Shown one piece after another: positions 57,635 through 64,000 of a stretch of 64,000 nt of DNA. The notes under the pieces are model-generated. The model ran no database searches, was not told the origin of the DNA, and saw only the letters and a program-made list of their open reading frames with translations. Source of the stretch: Streptomyces sp. CBMA291 (GTDB taxonomy: Bacteria > Actinomycetota > Actinomycetes > Streptomycetales > Streptomycetaceae); the NCBI RefSeq assembly GCF_014596525.1, contig NZ_MSJP01000079.1, forward strand, positions 1-64,000. The letters run 5' to 3'. Positions within the stretch are counted from its first letter, which is position 1. Every line of letters starts with the position of its first letter. Position numbers and translations under genes: made by a program.

Positions 57635-57965
57635 GGCTGCGACTCCCCGAAGTGGTCCGGAAGAAGACGAAGATACGGATCTCTCATGCGGTACAGCAGG
57701 GCGACGGGCGGGAACGTTTCGTCACCACCGGTCAACCCTCGGTGAGGTGGTTCCAGCCTGAACCACTCGTGACCCTCCCGCAACTCACGGCCACAGACGG
57801 GACCGCCGAAGGGCTGCCGAAGGGCTTCCGAAGAGCCGACGAAGAGCCCCCGGTGTCTCCGAGGGGCGGAGCGAGGGACGGAGCCCCCGCGTGCACCGAC
57901 CGGCGAGCCTCCTACGGGCTCGCGGCCCTGCGGGCCGCACGGGCTCCGCCCGCCGTACGCGCCCG
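57635..57965. other. Spacer with no recognisable gene
   Basis: A 331-bp region between two minus-strand genes. It contains short CCGAAGGGCT-like repeats (about 57808-57855) and an A/T-richer patch near 57660-57700, which probably holds the promoter of the RsbW-like gene. A plus-strand reading frame across it (57652 onward) has no family features or ribosome site, so I do not call it. Confidence 0.4.
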
Positions 57966-58334
57966 TCAGCGGCGTCCCGCCGCCCGCTTCAGCGCGGCCA
58001 GGAAGCGACCCGTCTCCCGGGACGCGTCACCGTCGTCGGAGCCGCCGCCGCTGTCGGCGCCGCCGTCCGAGCCCTCGGCTTCCGCGCAGTGGCCTTCCTG
58101 GTGCAGCGTCAGCCGATAGCGGGTGCCGTTCACCTTCGCGACCGCCTCGTCGGGCTTCGCGAACCACGGACGCCCCGCCCGTACCGCCCCCACGGGGGCG
58201 CTGTCGATCTCGCTGCCGTAACTCGTGAGCAGGGCGAGACGACCGTCCTCGATCCGTACCTCGCCCGCGCGCGTCAACGACCTCGGCCAGCGGACGATCC
58301 CCACACCCCTGGCGCTGAACTCCGGTTCCGACAT
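57966..58334 (-). CDS. Small conserved hypothetical protein
   Basis: A 122-residue protein that I do not recognise. The first about 85 residues look folded (GVGIVRWPRSLTRAGEVRIE, DGRLALLTSYGSEIDSAPVG, TRYRLTLHQEGHCAEAEG). The repeated WF/GxxY strands suggest a small beta-sheet domain like those fused to transporters or PH-like folds. A Gly/Ser/Asp-rich linker and a basic helix end it. AAGGGG stands about 10 nt before ATG 58334. Divergent from the cysteine-desulfhydrase gene. Confidence 0.65.
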   Translation of the reverse strand: MSEPEFSARGVGIVRWPRSLTRAGEVRIEDGRLALLTSYGSEIDSAPVGAVRAGRPWFAKPDEAVAKVNGTRYRLTLHQEGHCAEAEGSDGGADSGGGSDDGDASRETGRFLAALKRAAGRR

Positions 58335-58520
58335 GACGATCCGCCCCTTTCACCCAGTTGTCCTCCCAGTGTGCCGGGCGCTCGGCGCCCGCACCAGAGC
58401 CCCTTCCGCAAGTCCTGCCTATGGAGAGCCAAAGGAAACGTTTGCCCAGGTGGGACCGGTATTGTCGACAGTGTGGGGCACCCCGGGGGAAGCAGGGGAG
58501 CCGAACGAGGAGAGGCGCCG

Positions 58521-59660
58521 ATGAGCACCACGGAGAAGAGCCTTCAGGACGGACCGGCCACCGCGCTCACCGTCGACGTCGACCGCAGCGACCCGGCGTA
58601 CCGCGCCTGGCTCAAGGAGTCCGTCCGCAAGGTCCAGGCCGACGCCAACCGGTCCGCCGACACGCATCTGCTGCGGTTCCCGCTGCCGGAGAAGTGGGGG
58701 ATCGACCTCTATCTCAAGGACGAGTCGACGCACCCCACCGGCAGTCTCAAGCACCGCCTGGCACGCTCGCTGTTCCTGTACGGCCTGTGCAACGGCTGGG
58801 TACGGCCGGGCAAGCCCGTGATCGAGGCCTCCAGCGGCTCGACCGCCGTCTCCGAGGCGTACTTCGCCAAGCTCGTCGGCGTCCCCTTCATCGCCGTCAT
58901 GCCGCGCACCACCAGCCCCGAGAAGTGCCGGCTCATCGAGTTCCACGGCGGACGATGTCACTTCGTCGACGACTCGCGCACGATGTACGAGGAGGCCGCC
59001 GCGCTCGCCGAGCGGACCGGCGGCCACTACATGGACCAGTTCACCTACGCGGAGCGGGCCACCGACTGGCGGGGGAATAACAACATCGCCGAGTCCATGT
59101 ACTCCCAGATGAAGCTGGAGCGGTACCCGGAACCCGCCTGGATCGTGGCCACCGCCGGTACCGGCGGCACCTCCGCCACCATCGCCCGCTACGTCCACTA
59201 CATGCAGCACGACACCCGCGTCTGCGTCGCCGACCCGGAGAACTCCTGCTTCTTCGACGGCTGGACCCACCACGACCCGGACGCCACCTCCGAGTGCGGC
59301 TCCCGCATCGAGGGCATCGGACGGCCCCGGATGGAGCCGAGCTTCGTGCCCGGGGCCATCGACCGCATGATGAAGGTCCCCGACGCCGCGAGCGTCGCCG
59401 CCGTCCGCGCGCTGGAGACGGTCATCGGCCGCAAGGCGGGCGGCTCCACCGGCACCGGGCTGTGGAGCGCCTTCAAGCTCGTGGCCGAGATGGTCGCCGA
59501 GGAGCGGACCGGCAGCGTCGTCACCCTGATCTGCGACCCGGGCGAGCGCTACCTCGACAAGTACTACTCCGACGACTGGCTGGCCGGGCAGGGCCTCGAC
59601 ATCACCCCGTACACCGCCGTCATCGAGAAGTTCCTGGCGACGGGGGTATGGCCGGAGTGA
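58521..59660 (+). CDS. PLP-dependent cysteine synthase/L-cysteine desulfhydrase family (Cds1-like)
   Basis: A 379-residue fold-type II PLP enzyme. The Schiff-base lysine lies in HPTGSLKHRLARSLFLYG; the substrate loop is EASSGSTAVSEAYFAKLVGV; the phosphate loop is ATAGTGGTSATIARYVHYMQ; FIAVMPRTTSPEKCRLIEFH is typical of the O-acetylserine sulfhydrylase fold. The long N-terminus (SDPAYRAWLKESVRKVQADA) resembles the mycobacterial Cds1 L-cysteine desulfhydrase, which makes pyruvate, H2S and ammonia. GAGGAGAGG precedes ATG 58521. Its 3' end overlaps the convergent SRPBCC gene by 41 bp. Confidence 0.88.
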   Translation: MSTTEKSLQDGPATALTVDVDRSDPAYRAWLKESVRKVQADANRSADTHLLRFPLPEKWGIDLYLKDESTHPTGSLKHRLARSLFLYGLCNGWVRPGKPVIEASSGSTAVSEAYFAKLVGVPFIAVMPRTTSPEKCRLIEFHGGRCHFVDDSRTMYEEAAALAERTGGHYMDQFTYAERATDWRGNNNIAESMYSQMKLERYPEPAWIVATAGTGGTSATIARYVHYMQHDTRVCVADPENSCFFDGWTHHDPDATSECGSRIEGIGRPRMEPSFVPGAIDRMMKVPDAASVAAVRALETVIGRKAGGSTGTGLWSAFKLVAEMVAEERTGSVVTLICDPGERYLDKYYSDDWLAGQGLDITPYTAVIEKFLATGVWPE

Positions 59661-60120
59661 GCCGCCGGTCCAGGCGCCGCGCCGCGTCCCGGAAGGACAG
59701 CGCCATGCCCGGCGCGGCGCAGCGCAGGGCCAGCCGGAACGGCGCCGGACCGTCGGCGGCCATCGTCCACCGCAGCCGGGTGCCACGGCCCTCCGGGGTC
59801 AGCGCCCACTCCTCGGCCAGGGCGGTCATGCCGGGTGCGTTGGTCGAGTCCACCCGGTACGCGTAGCGGACGTCGGGCTCGGCGGCGAGGATCGTCTCCT
59901 CGAACACGACACCGCCCCGCAGCCGCAGCGTACGCCCCGTGCCATCGGCCGTCGGCACGGCGGAGGCGACCGCGGTGAACCACGCGGGCAGGCTCCCCAC
60001 CTCCACCGCGAGCGAGCGGTAGACGGCCGGGGGCGGTGCGACGAGCACCGCGCCGAAGACCAGACGGACGGGCGCGGACGCGGTGAAGTCGAGCCCCACC
60101 GGCCTCAGTCGGCGTGCCAT
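59620..60120 (-). CDS. SRPBCC family protein (first of two)
   Basis: A 166-residue START-like fold protein. It has LDFTASAPVRLVFGAVLVAP, PPAVYRSLAVEVGSLPAWFT, VEFEETIL-like VVFEETILAAEPDVRYAYRV, EWALTPEGRGTRLRWTMAAD and a C-terminal helix ending in a Pro-rich tail. These proteins carry or bind hydrophobic small molecules. GGGGAGG lies about 10 nt before ATG 60120. Its last 14 codons overlap the end of the cysteine-desulfhydrase gene in antisense. A TGACA-TCC-TGTCA site lies 44 nt upstream. Confidence 0.88.
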   Translation of the reverse strand: MARRLRPVGLDFTASAPVRLVFGAVLVAPPPAVYRSLAVEVGSLPAWFTAVASAVPTADGTGRTLRLRGGVVFEETILAAEPDVRYAYRVDSTNAPGMTALAEEWALTPEGRGTRLRWTMAADGPAPFRLALRCAAPGMALSFRDAARRLDRRLTPAIPPSPGTSR

Positions 60121-60163
60121 GGAACGAACCTCCCCGGGACGGAAACGGAAGCAGAACCCTAAC

Positions 60164-60177
60164 TGACATCCTGTCAA
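60164..60177 (-). promoter_or_regulatory. Candidate operator and -35 of the first SRPBCC gene
   Basis: TGACA-TCC-TGTCA (60164-60176) is a perfect inverted repeat, and its minus-strand edge reads TTGACA (60177-60172), a perfect -35 hexamer. The -10 is weak. Spacing to the ATG at 60120 is about 44 nt. Confidence 0.5.
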
Positions 60178-60269
60178 CAGCCCAGAGCCGTGCCCCGGCC
60201 GGAGCGGGAGGCGGCCCGGACCCGACCCGGACCCCGGCGCGCAGGGCGCGACCACCCCCGCCGCCCGCG

Positions 60270-60710
60270 TCACCCCGACCCGAGCAGTCCGTCCACCACC
60301 CGGCCGAACAGCCACCGCCCCGCCCGCCCGAGCACCGGATCGAAGGCCCGGGGCAGCCCGCGCACGGACAGCTCCTCCGTCCACACCACCCGGCTGCCGC
60401 CGCCGGGCGCCGCCGACACCTCGATCACCGCCCAGCCCCGCACCGACCGGCCCGACTTCTCCAGACGGCACACCCCGGACCCGCCCACCGCCGGAGGCTC
60501 CCAGCGCACGACCTCCATCGGATCGTCGAAGCGCAGGCGGCCGATCCCGGTCCGGGCCGTGAACCGCGTCCCGACCCCGTTCGGCCCCGGCGTCAGCATC
60601 CGCGTCCGGGTCAGCGGCACCCGCCGGGCGTGCGCCGGCCACCGGGTGAGCCGCCGCCACGCCTCCTCCGGCGCCACCGGGACCACCCGCTCCACCCGGA
60701 AACGGCTCAC
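60270..60710 (-). CDS. SRPBCC family protein (second of two)
   Basis: A 146-residue START-like protein: VSRFRVERVVPVAPEEAWRR, LTRWPAHARRVPLTRTRMLT, GTRFTARTGIGRLRFDDPME and VVRWEPPAVGGSGVCRLEKS. Then come WAVIEVSAAPGGGSRVVWTE and RGLPRAFDPVLGRAGRWLFG. Its GTG start overlaps the DeoR-type gene stop (GTGA), so the two are cotranscribed and coupled. This coupling means the regulator and the ligand-binding protein are made together. Function unknown. Confidence 0.87.
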   Translation of the reverse strand: MSRFRVERVVPVAPEEAWRRLTRWPAHARRVPLTRTRMLTPGPNGVGTRFTARTGIGRLRFDDPMEVVRWEPPAVGGSGVCRLEKSGRSVRGWAVIEVSAAPGGGSRVVWTEELSVRGLPRAFDPVLGRAGRWLFGRVVDGLLGSG

Positions 60711-61531
60711 ATCGGTTCCTCGCCCGCCACGAGCAGCCCCGGCAACTGCTCGACGACCTCCGCCCGCACACCTCCGGGAAGCCCCCGGTCCGTCACCCAG
60801 GTGTCCACCTCCGTCAGGTCGGCGAACGAACTCAGGCCCACCTTCCCCCACTTGGTGTGATCCGCGACCACCACCACCCGGCGCGCCGACCGCATCAGAC
60901 ACCGGTTGGTCTCCGCCTCCGCCAGATTCGGCGTCGAGAGCCCCGCCTCCACCGAGATCCCGTGCACCCCGAGGAACAGCAGGTCGAAGTGGAGCGAACG
61001 GACCGCCCGGTCCGCCACCGGCCCCACCAGGGCGTCCGACGGCGTGCGCACCCCACCCGTCAGCACCACCGTCGCCGCCCCCCGCCGCGCCTCGCTCCCC
61101 GCATTCGGCCGCGCCTCGTGGAACACGTCCGCGACCCGCACCGAGTTCGTCACCACGGTCAGGTCCGGCACCTCCAGCAGATGCCGGGCGAGGGCGTACG
61201 TCGTCGTCCCGCCCGACAGGGCGATGGCCGTGCCCGGCGCCACCAGCGCCGCCGCCACCCGGGCGATCTCGTCCTTGGCGCTCGGCTCCAGCGCCGACTT
61301 CGCCTCGAACCCCGGCTCGTGGGTGCTGGGTTCGGCCACCGGAACGGCCCCGCCGTGCACCTTCGCCAGCATGCCCTGCCGGGCCAGCGCGTCCAGGTCA
61401 CGGCGGATCGTCATGTCCGAGACGCTCAGGCGCCGGGTCAGCTCGTTGACCCGGACACCGCCGCGCCGCCGCACCTCGTCGAGGATCAGGGCGCGCCGCT
61501 GCTCCGCGAGGAGGTTCTGATTGTCAGTCAC
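60707..61531 (-). CDS. DeoR/GlpR-family transcriptional regulator
   Basis: A 274-residue sugar-phosphate-responsive repressor. The HTH is LLAEQRRALILDEVRRRGGV, NELTRRLSVSDMTIRRDLDA then LARQGMLAKVHGGAV. The effector domain has APGTAIALSGGTTTYALARH (sugar-phosphate loop), LTVVTNSVRVADVF, LTGGVRTPSDALVGPVADRA and FLGVHGISVEAGLSTPNLAE. The GTG at 61531 is the first start in front of the HTH; AAGGA is 13 nt away. It may control the membrane protein gene at 61665, which is divergent across 133 bp, or a distant sugar operon. Confidence 0.92.
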   Translation of the reverse strand: MTDNQNLLAEQRRALILDEVRRRGGVRVNELTRRLSVSDMTIRRDLDALARQGMLAKVHGGAVPVAEPSTHEPGFEAKSALEPSAKDEIARVAAALVAPGTAIALSGGTTTYALARHLLEVPDLTVVTNSVRVADVFHEARPNAGSEARRGAATVVLTGGVRTPSDALVGPVADRAVRSLHFDLLFLGVHGISVEAGLSTPNLAEAETNRCLMRSARRVVVVADHTKWGKVGLSSFADLTEVDTWVTDRGLPGGVRAEVVEQLPGLLVAGEEPM

Positions 61532-61664
61532 CGCCGGGGCCGGTCCTTCCGCAGGAGACAAGGGGATGGGCGTCGGATTCGGTGAGGACGGTGCGCCACC
61601 GCGCCTCCGTCCGCGATCCTGTAGCCGACGTCGCATCTTCCCACTCCGAGAGGAAGCCGCCTCA

Positions 61665-64000
61665 GTGTCCCCTGCCACACCCGCCCCGAAGAGCGGGGGC
61701 GCTGCGCTCGAACTCCTCGTTCACGGAGTCGGCGGAACCACCCCCCAGGACATGCTCGACGACCCCAGGACCGTACGGGTCACCGGCGACCGCACCGCCG
61801 CCGTGTACCGGCGCGCCGACGACCTCGACGCCGAGGAACACCCCGAGCGCTACGCCACCGGCCCCGTCCGCGAGGCCTACTGCTGGTCCAACCTCACCTC
61901 CGGCGACGGAGCCCGCGCCCTGTGGCTCCTCCTGCTGCCGTTCATGGTGGCCAACCTCGCCCACTGGATGCGCCCGCCCGCCCCCGACCACACCGGCCTC
62001 GTCCGGCTCTACGGAGTCCTCGTCCGGCTCGTCGCCCTCACCCTCACCGCCCTGCTCACCGCCGCCGCCTGCGAGGTCGCCCTGGACCTCACGGCCTGGC
62101 AGTGCGCCGCGAGCAGCGCCTGCACGGGCGACCACTCCTGGCTCGGCTTCCTCTCCGCGAGCCGCGACGGCTGGTGGTCCCAGCCCGGCCGCCGCCTCGC
62201 CCTCGCCGCCGCCGTGCCCGCCCTCCTCGTCGGACTGCTCTGGTACCTGTCGAACAGGACGTGGAGCGCCTACGAGGCCCAGCGGCCCCCCACCGGCTAC
62301 GACGCCCCCGCCGCCCCACAGACCGACGGCGGGGGAGAGACCGGGAAGACCCCCGAGGGAGCACCCCCCGGCGCCCTGCGCGCCGCCCTCGGACGGCCCG
62401 GCTTCTGGTACGGACGCAGACTCGTCGCCCGCCTCCGGGCCGCCCACACCGCCACCGGATTCCTCACCGTCGCCGCCGCCCTCGTCACGGGCACCGCCCG
62501 GTACGACACCGCCCTCCCGGGTACCGGCGCCGTCCTCGGCGGCATCCTCCAGACCGCCGTCGCCGTCCTCGGCGGCATCGTCCTCTGGGTCGTCTGCCGC
62601 CGAGGCCGCAGCGAACGCCGCCTCGACCTGCGCCTGGAGAAGACCCTCGTCTCCTGGCTGCCCGCCGCGGCCCTCGCCCTGCTCGTGCTGACCGCCGTCT
62701 ACGCCTCCTGGTCCCGCCCCGGCTGGACCTCCTCGGGAACCCTCCCCGGCAACACGGTCTTCGGCGCCCTCACCCTCGCCCAAGGCGCCCTCGTCGTCGC
62801 CCTCGGCGTCGTCGCCCTGCTCCTCCAACGGCCCCGCCGCGACCCCCGTACCGCACTGCGCGGACTCGGCGGACCCGCCGTCGCCATGCTCTCCTGCGCC
62901 CTCGCGGGCGTCATGTCCGGGGGAGTGGCCCAGCGCGTCGCCGACTGGCTCGACGGACCCGCCACCCCCGGCATGGGCGACCCGGGCGCCCGCATCGCAC
63001 CCCCCGTCCTGCTCAGCTGGCAGGCGTCCGTCATCCCCGTCCTGCTCCTGCTGCTCCTCGCGCCCGCCGCCCTCCTCGGCGTACGGACCCTGCTCACCGC
63101 ACGGCGGCTGCGCGCCGCCGTCGAAGCCGACTACCCCGGTGACGAACGCGACCCGGTCCGCACCGGACAGATCGCGACCGCCCGCGCACGGGCCGGACTC
63201 ACCGACTCCGCCCCCGTCCTCGTCGGCGTCGTCTCCGGCGCCACCCTCCTCCTCGGCGCCTGCTCCGTCATCGGCGCCTGGGCCAGCGGCAACGTCCCCG
63301 GCCGGGCCTTCGACGGCGCAGGACCCGCCCTCGCCTCCCTCGCCTCCGCCACCCAGGCCCTCGGCTCCTGGATGATCGGCTTCGGCTTCCTGCTCTTCGT
63401 CACCTGGGGCCGCCGCGCCTACCGGGACCCCTCGGCCCGCCGCACCGTCGGCATCCTCTGGGACGTCGGCACCTTCTGGCCCCGCGCCGCCCACCCCTTC
63501 GCCCCGCCCTGCTACGCCGAACGCGCCGTGCCCGACCTCACCTGGCGGATGAGTTCCTGGACCCGCGCCACCGGCGGACGGCTCGTCATCTCCGGCCACT
63601 CCCAGGGCAGCGTCCTCGCCGCCGCCGCCGTCTGGCAGCTACGGCCCGCCACCCGCCGTCGGGTCGCGCTCCTCACCTACGGCTCCCCGCTCGAACGGCT
63701 CTACGGCCGCTGGTTCCCCGCCTACTTCGGCCCCGACGCGCTCCGCGCCCTGAACCGCACCGTCCACTGCTGGAGCAACCTCGACCGGGCCACCGACCCC
63801 ATCGGAGGACCCGTCCGCGTCGCCGCCGACGACGGCAGGCCCGCCGTCGACGCCGACGTCCTCCTCGACCCCGTCGTCTACGGCCGCACCCGCGCCCACC
63901 CGCTGCCCGAACCCATCCTCGGCCACTCCGACTACCAGGCCGATCCGGCGTTCGCCCAGCGGCGCGCCGACCTCCTCGACCGGCTCCCGGCCACCCTGCC
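61665..64000 (+). CDS. Large membrane protein with a lipase-like GHSQG motif (partial)
   Basis: A gene open from GTG 61665 to the right edge (at least 778 residues, no stop). The N-terminus ALELLVHGVGGTTPQDML looks like an alpha/beta-hydrolase oxyanion strand. About six to eight hydrophobic helices follow (for example LWLLLLPFMVANLAHWM, LVRLVALTLTALLTAAACEV, FLTVAAALVTGTARY, WLPAAALALLVLTAVYASW, LVGVVSGATLLLGACSVIGA). Near residue 640 GGRLVISGHSQGSVLAAAAV carries the nucleophile elbow GHSQG. It is therefore a membrane-embedded hydrolase-like protein, possibly acting on lipids or esters. GAGAGGAAG precedes the GTG. Exact family not recognised. Confidence 0.85.
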   Translation, partial: MSPATPAPKSGGAALELLVHGVGGTTPQDMLDDPRTVRVTGDRTAAVYRRADDLDAEEHPERYATGPVREAYCWSNLTSGDGARALWLLLLPFMVANLAHWMRPPAPDHTGLVRLYGVLVRLVALTLTALLTAAACEVALDLTAWQCAASSACTGDHSWLGFLSASRDGWWSQPGRRLALAAAVPALLVGLLWYLSNRTWSAYEAQRPPTGYDAPAAPQTDGGGETGKTPEGAPPGALRAALGRPGFWYGRRLVARLRAAHTATGFLTVAAALVTGTARYDTALPGTGAVLGGILQTAVAVLGGIVLWVVCRRGRSERRLDLRLEKTLVSWLPAAALALLVLTAVYASWSRPGWTSSGTLPGNTVFGALTLAQGALVVALGVVALLLQRPRRDPRTALRGLGGPAVAMLSCALAGVMSGGVAQRVADWLDGPATPGMGDPGARIAPPVLLSWQASVIPVLLLLLLAPAALLGVRTLLTARRLRAAVEADYPGDERDPVRTGQIATARARAGLTDSAPVLVGVVSGATLLLGACSVIGAWASGNVPGRAFDGAGPALASLASATQALGSWMIGFGFLLFVTWGRRAYRDPSARRTVGILWDVGTFWPRAAHPFAPPCYAERAVPDLTWRMSSWTRATGGRLVISGHSQGSVLAAAAVWQLRPATRRRVALLTYGSPLERLYGRWFPAYFGPDALRALNRTVHCWSNLDRATDPIGGPVRVAADDGRPAVDADVLLDPVVYGRTRAHPLPEPILGHSDYQADPAFAQRRADLLDRLPATL

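Noticed and set aside
57652..58119. 155-residue plus-strand frame in the spacer after the RsbW-like gene
   Set aside because: Low-complexity, antisense to the small hypothetical gene over part of its length, and no recognisable fold.
58434..58465. SigR-like promoter (GGAAA ... GTATTG) before the cysteine-desulfhydrase gene
   Set aside because: The spacer is about 20 nt and the -10 is not GTT, so it does not meet the known SigR pattern.
1..64000. tRNA, rRNA, insertion sequences, prophage, riboswitches
   Set aside because: No cloverleaf, transposase, integrase, phage structural gene or conserved riboswitch core was recognised in either strand by eye; a covariance-model scan would be the decisive test.

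Overview
The window is a piece of a Streptomyces (or very close actinobacterial) chromosome. The evidence is uniformly very high GC with strong third-position G/C bias, frequent GTG starts, GTGA/ATGA start-stop overlaps, many regulators (ECF sigma, SpoIIE-type phosphatase, Ser/Thr kinase, LacI, ROK, DeoR, ArsR, TetR, Lrp), and family pairs typical of the genus (LVIVD-repeat protein with a DUF305 lipoprotein; DUF6421 with an SDR and a threonine aldolase). I found no rRNA, tRNA, CRISPR array, transposase or prophage.

Layout. 0-4 kb: a broken LuxR/transporter remnant, then a TPR protein gene translationally coupled to a membrane Ser/Thr kinase. 4.3-16.5 kb: PAS-GAF-SpoIIE phosphatase, DinB protein, MerR-HTH/TOBE regulator, Lrp regulator, an ECF42-type sigma factor with its DGPF partner and a matching promoter, a FUSC membrane protein, a beta-propeller lactonase with a DasR-like operator upstream, a sirohydrochlorin chelatase homologue, a GlcNAc-kinase-like enzyme and uracil-DNA glycosylase. 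16.6-23.9 kb (minus strand): a sialidase-fold protein, then the most notable locus: MFS exporter, S9 peptidase, a 39-residue precursor peptide, a B12-binding radical SAM enzyme of the RiPP C-methyltransferase class, and a DUF5825 protein. This reads as a compact RiPP biosynthetic cluster with its own promoter and with a hairpin directly after the precursor gene.

24-32 kb: OYE flavoenzyme with a divergent ArsR regulator, DUF305/LVIVD pair, TetR regulator, M56 peptidase overlapping a PAP2 phosphatase, DUF5134 membrane protein, GNAT. 32-42.7 kb: DUF6421-SDR-threonine aldolase operon, transglutaminase, B3/B4 protein, acyltransferase, thioredoxin-like protein, a flavin reductase preceded by a 26-residue cysteine-type leader peptide, the ETF operon, and an aldolase-like protein with an IclR-like operator. 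42.7-64 kb: LacI regulator divergent from a ROK kinase around a shared operator, a TmrB-NUDIX fusion, metallo-beta-lactamase-fold hydrolase, M20 dipeptidase, FAD reductase of the geranylgeranyl reductase family, a two-component system with a histidine-rich sensor N-terminus, ROK regulator, SRPBCC proteins, methyltransferase, anti-sigma-type ATPase, cysteine-desulfhydrase-like PLP enzyme, DeoR regulator, and the start of a large membrane protein running off the right edge.

A recurring oddity is short contiguous direct repeats that begin at or over the stop codon of a gene (after the SpoIIE, Lrp, sigma and FUSC genes) and similar repeats inside Pro-, His- or acid-rich protein tails. Several genes look leaderless, with a -10-like hexamer about 8 nt before an ATG or GTG that lacks a ribosome binding site. 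Product calls rest on motif recognition by eye; no database search was run.
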